Assembly: GCA_964019155.1 (NCBI GenBank)
Contig: OZ025245.1
Location: forward strand, 3,712,638-3,776,637
Source: Osedax fenrisi
Taxonomy: Eukaryota > Annelida > Polychaeta > Sabellida > Siboglinidae
Direction: 5' to 3'
Length of the DNA stretch: 64,000 nucleotides
The notes under the pieces were generated by a model that made no database searches, was not told the DNA's origin, and worked only from the letters and a program-made list of their open reading frames with translations. Made by a program: the position numbers and the translations under genes. Positions 54,225 to 64,000 of the stretch are shown here, in pieces (position 1 is the first letter of the stretch; each line of letters begins with the position of its first letter).

Positions 54225-54264
<40 letters not shown>

Positions 54265-54266
<2 letters not shown>

Positions 54267-54805
54267 ATTATACACATTAAATAAATATAATTTTTATTTG
54301 TAAACATGTTTTTACAGTTGATTAATCAACCGTAGTAAATTTACTATTAGATTTCATGGTATTGTGAAGTCTAAAAATAACCTAATGTAACATCGAAATA
54401 AAGTAATATATAATGTAATTATTCAAGTAGATGCAGTGTATAATGCAAGTGTACAGGATAATGTCATGTATTAAAATTAATTTTATTTTTAAACTTTATA
54501 ACTTATGTATAAAACAAACTAACCACTACGTCATATACTCCGGTATAGATACTATGATACGGTTGTGTGAGGATGACGTTATAAGGCAGTGATGCAGTTA
54601 GGAAGTGAAGGAGAAAGCCACAGCTATAATATAGGACCGAGGACATGATGTTAACGGCGAGTGGATATGGCAGTAATGTAACCATGTCCGATGGACATTG
54701 TATACGGACATTGACTGTATAACAAATTTCGCAACATTTTATAGGAACGCTCGTCGAAATCGTGAAATCGTGCGTCGCTCGTGAAATCATTGAAATTAGG
54801 ATTAT
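54265..54805 (+). repeat. Inverted duplication, left copy
   Basis: AATAAATATAATT.., ATTTCATGGTATTGTGAAGT, TTATTCAAGTAGATGCAGTG, GATACGGTTGTGTG and CAGTTAGGAAGTGAAGGAGA reappear in the same order, inverted, at 56812-57325. In this copy the frame that is open in the right copy is broken by stops and indels. Confidence 0.88.
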
Positions 54806-54957
54806 ATTTGGATTATATTTCTGTGATTAGGGGCGTGATTTAATATATCAGTGTTGTTAAATTCTCGTATACGAGAATTGTATCGAATCTATGGATTATA
54901 TCGAAATTATAGATTTTATAGATAATAGATAATTTTAGAAATCATAGATTGCATAAA

Positions 54958-54999
<42 letters not shown>

Positions 55000-55378
55000 A
55001 ATGAATGTGTATATGTGTATGTATGTATGTGTATGTGTATGTTTTTTGTAGTAGAATATATATATATATATATACGTTAATTTATTTATAAATTTATATA
55101 CATTATTAGATATTAGTTAAATAAATTATCAACTATATATATATATATTATATGTGTAAATTTTAGTATAGATTAAATTTACCTACATTTAATTTTTATT
55201 AATTATTTTAAAATATTGATAAATTAAGTTTTTTTAAATTTTGCCCTTAAGTTAAATTATTTGTATATTTCATTATATTCATACTTGCAAATGTATTTTA
55301 TAAACATCATATTCAATATATATTTCATTGCATAATATATTTATTTGATTTCATTTATAATAATGTAATTATGATATT

Positions 55379-55459
<81 letters not shown>

Positions 55460-55721
55460 GCATTAATGTATATTGATATATAATGTACATTGATATGTGT
55501 AATAATGTTTATATGTATATATTTGTTACATTTTATATATCTCTTGAATATAAACTTATAGAAAACCACGATTACTAGTTAGAGGGTGTCATTCGTATTT
55601 GCATACAGTGTATTATCATTATAAACAATGTTTGATTACTTCAATCACCATTACTAATATATCTGATAAACTAGATTATATATATATATATCTCAAGAAT
55701 ACAATATTAGCTATGTAGCGA

Positions 55722-55782
<61 letters not shown>

Positions 55783-55803
55783 TACTTAAAGAATATATTA
55801 CGT
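54806..55803. other. AT-rich spacer inside the inverted duplication
   Basis: Long TA runs at about 54961-54990, 55384-55452 and 55725-55778. No gene. Confidence 0.5.
55384..55452. repeat. (TA)n microsatellite
   Basis: About 69 bp of pure TA. Confidence 0.97.
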
Positions 55804-55836
55804 ATGTACGACGTACATTGTACGACGTACAATGTA

Positions 55837-56004
55837 CGTCCTTTAATTAAATCTGATTATTCTATTTGTAATCCAGATCCATTATATATCACTAATTCTA
55901 ACAACATTGAAAATATTCAAAAATATTTCACTAAACGATTATTTGCTAGATGTAATATTCCCAAATGTTTTTACACCGATAGACTTATTTTTTCAATAAA
56001 CTAT
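55837..56004 (+). pseudogene. LINE reverse-transcriptase C-terminal fragment
   Basis: The frame reads RPLIKSDYSICNPDPLYI, then NIENIQKYFTKRLFARCNI and YTDRLIFSINY. The pattern (I..IQ..FTKRL ... Y.DRL) is the segment just after the thumb in CR1/Jockey-type LINE ORF2. Both sides run into TA microsatellites, so this is a short dead fragment. Confidence 0.6.
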
Positions 56005-56308
56005 ATATCTATATATATATATATATATAATATATATAATATTATTATATATATATACTAACACGTATATGCACAAACACAAACATACAAAAGCACACCC
56101 ATACACACACAAGCACACACATATATACATATGGCGTTATTCACTTTAAGCATACAATATAATATACATCATGTATTTTTAACATTATTCAAATCAAACG
56201 CCTAAACAGTCGGTCTTTTGTTTCGCATATATCATATTCTATTATGTACATTCTATGTATTATATTATATCAAACGAAACATTATATTATAACAACGATT
56301 ATAGTATA

Positions 56309-56357
<49 letters not shown>

Positions 56358-56443
56358 AGTACTATATAATTTAGTTATAGATGTCCATTATTCACAAAGA
56401 TAATCTTATTTTCTAATATATTGTATAATTTGATATAGCTTTC

Positions 56444-56474
<31 letters not shown>

Positions 56475-56811
56475 GCAAATAATACATGGGTAATAATCGT
56501 AATAAATATTATATTTATATATATATAATCGTTATATATATAAATAAATGTAATCAATACTTTTACTGTAGGAAATATACTTAAATTATATTACATAGTA
56601 AAAAGGTAAATATACAAGCTTAATAAAAATATACGTTATACGATTACATAACATGTTATAAATATAGCGTCACTATTACGTAAGCAGTGTTATATGTGTT
56701 ACGTCATGCAAGTCGACAACATAAGTTCACATACCTGACCGTATATATAGTGTAATATTGTATGGTGTAGTGTCTCGACTCGCATGGATAAATAACAGTG
56801 ACAATATGAAA
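56005..56811. other. AT-rich spacer
   Basis: A (CA)-rich stretch at 56066-56125 and TA runs near 56309-56355 and 56450-56474. No gene. Confidence 0.5.
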
Positions 56812-57325
56812 TATCAACTGTCACTCAAGAACGTATTTAACCAATAGCGTCGCGACGATTCCACAATAGTGTATATATAAGCATAAGAAATCGTTACATT
56901 ACAGCCATTTCCACTTGCCGTTAACATCATGTCATCTGTACTATATTCTAGTTGTTGGCTTTCTCCTTCACTTCCTAACTGGATATCATTGCCTTCAAGC
57001 GTCACCTCCACACAACCGTATCACATAGTCTATACCGGAGTGTACGTCGTATACAATCTACGTCATATTGGTTAGTTAACTCAGTATAATTAATGTTAAT
57101 ACATGACATCATCATGTACATTGTATACTGTACAATGTACAGTGTACAATTGCATTATACACTGCATCTACTTGAATAATTACATTAGATTACTCTCGAT
57201 ATTACATTAGGTTATCTTTAGACTTCACAATACCATGAAATCTATAGATTACAATAACAATTAGTAAGTAGATCTAAATTATATAAAAAAAAGCTTACAA
57301 ATAACAATTATATTTATTTAATATA
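56812..57325 (-). repeat. Inverted duplication, right copy
   Basis: The reverse complement of 54265-54805 with about 10-20 percent differences by eye and a TGTACA-rich insertion near 57115-57150. Confidence 0.88.
56814..57011 (-). CDS. Unidentified coding-like frame within the inverted duplication
   Basis: About 65 codons from an in-frame GTG read VEVTLEGNDIQLGSEGESQQ, then LEYSTDDMMLTASGNGCNVT and ISYAYIYTIVESSRRYW, ending at a TGA at 56814-56816. Composition and residue pattern look coding, and no ATG start or clean acceptor was found. It could be an exon or a fragment of a captured gene. The homologous stretch at 54.55-54.68 kb is broken by stops. No family was recognised. Confidence 0.3.
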   Translation of the reverse strand: MEVTLEGNDIQLGSEGESQQLEYSTDDMMLTASGNGCNVTISYAYIYTIVESSRRYWLNTFLSDS

Positions 57326-57332
57326 TATTGAT

Positions 57333-57372
<40 letters not shown>

Positions 57373-57386
57373 TACAAGCGACAATT

Positions 57387-57479
<93 letters not shown>

Positions 57480-57492
57480 CATGACAAATATA

Positions 57493-58314
57493 TATATCTA
57501 TATCTATATCTATATCTATATCTATATCTATATCTATATCTATATCTATATCTATATCTATATCTATATCTATATCTATATCTATATCTATATCTATATC
57601 TATATCTATATCTATATCTATATCTATATCTATATCTATATCTATATCTATATCTATATCTATATCTATATCTATATCTATATCTATATCTATATCTATA
57701 TCTATATCTATATCTATATCTATATCTATATCTATATCTATATCTATATCTATATCTATATCTATATCTATATCTATATCTATATCTATATCTATATCTA
57801 TATCTATATCTATATCTATATCTATATCTATATCTATATCTATATCTATATCTATATCTATATCTATATCTATATCTATATCTATATCTATATCTATATC
57901 TATATCTATATCTATATCTATATCTATATCTATATCTATATCTATATCTATATCTATATCTATATCTATATCTATATCTATATCTATATCTATATCTATA
58001 TCTATATCTATATCTATATCTATATCTATATCTATATCTATATCTATATCTATATCTATATCTATATCTATATCTATATCTATATCTATATCTATATCTA
58101 TATCTATATCTATATCTATATCTATATCTATATCTATATCTATATCTATATCTATATCTATATCTATATCTATATCTATATCTATATCTATATCTATATC
58201 TATATCTATATCTATATCTATATCTATATCTATATCTATATCTATATCTATATCTATATCTATATCTATATCTATATCTATATCTATATCTATATCTATA
58301 TCTATATCTATATC
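57493..58314. repeat. (TATATC)137 hexanucleotide microsatellite
   Basis: 137 perfect tandem copies over 822 bp. The long open frames on both strands here (YRYRYR and IYIYIY) are translations of the repeat. Confidence 0.99.
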
Positions 58315-58426
58315 TATATGTGTAGTTTATACTATGTAACACACACACACACATACATACACACATTCGAATACATAAACATACGATTTCTACTAACAAA
58401 GTAGTAGAATGTAGTACCTTATATAT

Positions 58427-58477
<51 letters not shown>

Positions 58478-58529
58478 TAGAAGTGTCTATAGTATACTAT
58501 ATATACAATATTTATTTATTTATAGATTT

Positions 58530-61500
58530 CATTCCTTTCATTTATAGAACCTTTATTTTATATTTTACTTTCAACACAAATTTTACTTTTTTATTTATTT
58601 TATTTTAATAAATTATCCAATATATATAAATAATTACGGTATTAATACATTTTTATAGTATACAAGTTATTATATTTAAAAACAGAATTACAATTTTATT
58701 TATTTATTAAAAAAATGAATATTTGGAATGTGACACTTATACTCTTGATTTGTGGCACTGGATTGATATGGCTCCCTTAATAAATATGTCCGTATATAGT
58801 TGGCAGGAATGTTACAACATTGTATGTCTCACTATAGATTGGCAGATTTGTTATTGTTGATGTTCCATTAACTGTGCGCCTACGGGTATGCCTAGTCCTC
58901 ATGTCTACGTATCATTTGTCACCACTTCTATTATTCCAGGATTCGATACAACATATTTGCTAATTAAGTTTAGTAGATGTATACTTTTTTTTTGTTTAAT
59001 TTTTTTTTCAAATTAAATTTAATCTTTTATAAAAAATATATTTGTTCTTAATTATATATTTTTTTATCATATGTGTACTCTGGGGTACCCCTTTTTATTT
59101 AAGTTTTATTTAAGTTTTATTTATTTTATTTTAATAAATTATACAATATATATAAATAATTACGGTATTAATAATTTATTAATAATTTGTATAGTATATA
59201 AGTTATTATATTTAAAAACAGAATTACAATTTTAGTATTTATAAAAAAATTATTTATTTATAATTTTTATTCTTAACCTTTATTTTTTATTTTACTTTCA
59301 AAATTTATTATACATACATTAAATACATATTATCTTATATAAGCATATGAATACATGAAATATTTGGAATGTGACACTTATACTGTTGATTTGTGGCACT
59401 GGATTGATATGGCTCCCTTAATAAATATGTCCGTATATAGTTGGCAGGAATGTTACAACATTGTATGTCTCACTATAGATTGGCAGATTTGTTATTGTTG
59501 ATGTTCCATTAACTGTGCGCCTACGGGTATGCCTAGTCCTCATGTCTACGTATCATTTGTCACCACTTCTATTATTCCAGGATTCGATACAACATATTTG
59601 CTAATTAAGTTTAGTATACTTTTTTTTTGTTTAATTTTTTTTTCAAATTCATTTTAATCTTTTATAAAAAATATATTTGTTCTTAATTATATATTTTTTT
59701 ATCATATGTGTACTCTGGGGTACCCCTTTTTATTTAATTTTTATTTAAGTTTTATTTATTTTATTTTAATAAATTATCCAATATATAAATAATTACGGTA
59801 TTAATAATTTATTAATAATTTGTATAGTATATAAGTTATTATATTTAAAAACAGAATTACAATTTTAGTATTTATAAAAAAATTATTTATTTATAATTTT
59901 TATTCTTAACCTTTATTTTTTATTTTACTTTCAAAATTTATTATACATACATTAAATACATATTATCTTATATAAGCATATGAATACATGAAATATTTGG
60001 AATGTGACACTTATACTGTTGATTTGTGGCACTGGATTGATATGGCTCCCTTAATAAATATGTCCGTATATAGTTGGCAGGAATGTTACAACATTGTATG
60101 TCTCACTATAGATTCGCAGATTTGTTATTGTTGATGTTCCATTAACTGTGCGCCTACGGGTATGCCTAGTCCTCATGTCTACGTATCATTTGTCACCACT
60201 TCTATTATTCCAGGATTCGATACAACATATTTGCTAATTAAGTTTAGTAGATGTATACTTTTTTTTTGTTTAATTTTTTTTTTAAATTAATTTTAATCTT
60301 TTATAAAAAATATATTTGTTCTTAATTATATATTTTTTATCATATGTGTACTCTGGGGTACCCCTTTTTATTTAAGTTTTATTTAAGTTTTATTTATTTT
60401 ATTTTAATAAATTATCCAATATATATAAATAATTACGGTATTAATAATTTATTAATAATTTGTATAGTATATAAGTTATTATATTTAAAAACAGAATTAC
60501 AATTTTAGTATTTATAAAAAAATTATTTATTTATAATTTTTATTCTTAACCTTTATTTTTTATTTTACTTTCAAAATTTATTATACATACATTAAATACA
60601 TATTATCTTATATAAGCATATGAATACATGACATATTTGGAATGTGACACTTATACTGTTGATTTGTGGCACTGGATTGATATGGCTCCCTTAATAAATA
60701 TGTCCGTATATAGTTGGCAGGAATGTTACAACATTGTATGTCTCACTATAGATTGGCAGATTTGTTATTGTTGATGTTCCATTAACTGTGCGCCTACGGG
60801 TATGCCTAGTCCTCATGTCTACGTATCATTTGTCACCACTTCTATTATTCCAGGATTCGATACAACATATTTGCTAATTAAGTTTAGTAGATGTATACTT
60901 TTTTTTTGTTTAATTTTTTTTTCAAATTAATTTTAATCTTTTATAAAAAATATATTTGTTCTTAATTATATATTTTTTTTATCATATGTGTACTCTGGGG
61001 TACCCCTTTTTATTTAAGTTTTATTTAAGTTTTATTTATTTTATTTTAATAAATTATCCAATATATATAAATAATTACGGTATTAATAATTTATTAATAA
61101 TTTGTATAGTATATAAGTTATTATATTTAAAAACAGAATTACAATTTTAGTATTTATAAAAAAATTATTTATTTATAATTTTTATTCTTAACCTTCATTT
61201 TTTATTTTACTTTCAAAATTTATTATACATACATTAAATACATATTATCTTATATAAGCATATGAATACATGAAATATTTGGAATGTGACACTTATACTG
61301 TTGATTTGTGGCACTGGATTGATATGGCTCCCTTAATAAATATGTCCGTATATAGTTGGCAGGAATGTTACAACATTGTATGTCTCACTATAGATTGGCA
61401 GATTTGTTATTGTTGATGTTCCATTAACTGTGCGCCTACGGGTATGCCTAGTCCTCATGTATACGTATCATTTGTCACCACTTCTATTATTCCAGGATTC

Positions 61501-64000
61501 GATACAACATATTTGCTAATTAAGTTTAGTATACTTTTTTTTTGTTTAATTTTTTTTTCAAATTCATTTTAATCTTTTATAAAAAATATATTTGTTCTTA
61601 ATTATATATTTTTTTATCATATGTGTACTCTGGGGTACCCCTTTTTATTTAAATTTTATTTAAGTTTTATTTATTTTATTTTAATAAATTATCCAATATA
61701 TAAATAATTACGGTATTAATAATTTATTAATAATTTGTATAGTATATAAGTTATTATATTTAAAAACAGAATTACAATTTTAGTATTTATAAAAAAATTA
61801 TTTATTTATAATTTTTATTCTTAACCTTTATTTTTTATTTTACTTTCAAAATTTATTATACATACATTAAATACATATTATCTTATATAAGCATATGAAT
61901 ACATGAAATATTTGGAATGTGACACTTATACTATTGATTTGTGGCACTGGATTGATATGGCTCCCTTAATAAATATGTCCGTATATAGTTGGCAGGAATG
62001 TTACAACATTGTATGTCTCACTATAGATTGGCAGATTTGTTATTGTTGATGTTCCATTAACTGTGCGCCTACGGGTATGCCTAGTCCTCATGTCTACGTA
62101 TCATTTGTCACCACTTCTATTATTCCAGGATTCGATACAACATATTTTCTAATTAAGTTTAGTAGATGTATACTTTTTTTTTGTTTAATTTTTGTTTTCA
62201 AATTAATTTTAATCTTTTATAAAAAATATATTTGTTCTTAATTATATATTTTTTTTATCATATGTGTACTCTGGGGTACCCCTTTTTATTTAAGTTTTAT
62301 TTAAGTTTTATTTATTTTATTTTAATAAATTATCCAATATATATAAATAATTACGGTATTAATAATTTATTAATAATTTTTATAGTATATAAGTTATTAT
62401 ATTTAAAAACAGAATTACAATTTTAGTATTTATAAAAAAATTATTTATTTATAATTTTTATTCTTAACCTTTATTTTTTATTTTACTTTCAAAATTTATT
62501 ATACATACATTAAATACATATTATCTTATATAAGCATATGAATACATGAAATATTTGGAATGTGACACTTATACTATTGATTTGTGGCACTGGATTGATA
62601 TGGCTCCCTTAATAAATATGTCCGTATATAGTTGGCAGGAATGTTACAACATTGTATGTCTCACTATAGATTGGCAGATTTGTTATTGTTGATGTTCCAT
62701 TAACTGTGCGCCTACGGGTATGCCTAGTCCTCATGTCTACGTATCATTTGTCACCACTTCTATTATTCCAGGATTCGATACAACATATTTTCTAATTAAG
62801 TTTAGTAGATGTATACTTTTTTTTTGTTTAATTTTGTTTTCAAATTAATTTTAATCTTTTATAAAAAATATATTTGTTCTTAATTATATATTTTTTTTAT
62901 CATATGTGTACTCTGGGGTACCCCTTTTTATTTAAGTTTTATTTAAGTTTTATTTATTTTATTTTAATAAATTATCCAATATATATAAATAATTACGGTA
63001 TTAATAATTTATTAATAATTTTTATAGTATATAAGTTATTATATTTAAAAACAGAATTACAATTTTAGTATTTATAAAAAAATTATTTATTTATAATTTT
63101 TATTCTTAACCTTTATTTTTTATTTTACTTTCAAAATTTATTATACATACATTAAATACATATTATCTTATATAAGCATATGAATACATGAAATATTTGG
63201 AATGTGACACTTATACTGTTGATTTGTGGCACTGGATTGATATGGCTCCCTTAATAAATATGTCCGTATATAGTTGGCAGGAATGTTACAACATTGTATG
63301 TCTCACTATAGATTGGCAGATGTGTTATTGTTGATGTTCCATTAACTGTGCGCCTACGGGTATGCCTAGTCCTCATGTCTACGTATCATTTGTCACCACT
63401 TCTATTATTCCAGGATTCGATACAACATATTTGCTAATTAAGTTTAGTATACTTTTTTTTTGTTTAATTTTTTTTTCAAATTAATTTTAATCTTTTATAA
63501 AAAATATATTTGTTCTTAATTATATATTTTTTTATCATATGTGTACTCTGGGGTACCCCTTTTTATTTAAGTTTTATTTAAGTTTTATTTATTTTATTTT
63601 AATAAATTATCCAATATATAAATAATTACGGTATTAATAATTTATTAATAATTTGTATAGTATATAAGTTATTATATTTAAAAACAGAATTACAATTTTA
63701 GTATTTATAAAAAAATTATTTATTTATAATTTTTATTCTTAACCTTTATTTTTTATTTTACTTTCAAAATTTATTATACATACATTAAATACATATTATC
63801 TTATATAAGCATATGAATACATGAAATATTTGGAATGTGACACTTATACTATTGATTTGTGGCACTGGATTGATATGGCTCCCTTAATAAATATGTCCGT
63901 ATATAGTTGGCAGGAATGTTACAACATTGTATGTCTCACTATAGATTGGCAGATTTGTTATTGTTGATGTTCCATTAACTGTGCGCCTACGGGTATGCCT
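58530..64000 (-). repeat. Satellite array 2: 633-643-bp monomer, opposite orientation, runs off the window
   Basis: The marker GGCTCCCTTA occurs at 58770, 59411, 60044, 60684, 61326, 61959, 62602, 63244 and 63877. Reverse-complemented, the conserved half matches array 1 (TTAGCAAATATGTTGTAT, GACAAATGATACGTAGACAT, GGACTAGGCATACCCGTAGG). The two arrays are therefore diverged branches of one family in opposite orientation. Open frames of 64 codons recurring here are satellite artefacts. Confidence 0.97.

Larger units (their letters stand above)
51991..54264. other. AT-microsatellite-rich spacer
   Basis: It holds TA runs near 52462-52490, 52579-52631, 53004-53047 and 53218-53243, and a (TATG)n run. 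Two short GC-richer open patches (about 52897-52974 and 53507-53620) are discussed in findings. No gene can be firmly supported. Confidence 0.45.

Noticed and set aside
54503..54790. 95-codon minus-strand frame in the left arm of the inverted duplication
   Set aside because: It is antisense to the coding-like frame of the other arm and is not preserved there, so it is probably chance.
57332..58404. Open frames of over 300 codons on both strands
   Set aside because: They are translations of (TATATC)n as YRYR and IYIY. No gene content.
60956..63068. Three recurring 64-codon frames starting MFLIIYFFYHMC
   Set aside because: They recur because the satellite monomer recurs. The composition is AT-rich and there is no conservation beyond the repeat.

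Overview
The window is nuclear DNA of a very AT-rich animal, most likely an invertebrate. The evidence is GT..AG introns of mixed size (about 47 bp to several kb), a CR1/L2-like LINE, a metazoan-type Ty3/gypsy element, TIR-type miniature transposons, long simple repeats, minisatellites and kilobase-scale satellite arrays. I cannot name the species. No rRNA, tRNA, CRISPR array or prokaryotic feature was seen.

Layout. 1-3561 is an uninterrupted (AGT)n tract. 3.6-10.4 kb is AT-rich spacer holding a 5'-truncated LINE (5157-6325), a short hairpin near 3.95 kb and TIR elements. 10.4-13.6 kb (plus strand) holds at least five small exons of a multi-thioredoxin, PDI-family protein that resembles ERdj5/DNAJC10. 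Its 5' exons lie outside the window or were not found, and its 3' end is unresolved. 15.2-31.2 kb (minus strand) holds about nine exons of a secreted protein with a MOLO1/TPM-like domain. Its first exon (signal peptide) is at 31119-31200 and its stop is at 15247. The two genes converge. The introns of the minus-strand gene carry minisatellites that abut exons, a TIR element (19684-20714), a foldback element (23755-24151) and a complete but defective gypsy element (24648-28394). The gypsy element is flanked by a 5-bp target duplication and lies antisense to the gene.

31.3-37.4 kb is spacer with several TIR elements, a 260-bp near-perfect palindrome and a solo diverged satellite monomer. 37.4-52.0 kb is a tandem array of a 674-bp satellite (about 21.6 copies). 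52.0-58.5 kb is AT-microsatellite-rich spacer containing an inverted duplication (54.3/57.3 kb), a LINE fragment and (TATATC)137. 58.5 kb to the window end is a second array of a related 633-643-bp monomer in the opposite orientation, organised as a three-monomer higher-order repeat.

The two host genes were found by reading GC-richer islands for splice sites, phase and family motifs. None is visible as a long open reading frame, so exon limits are predictions. The phases are mutually consistent across both chains, which is the main support.
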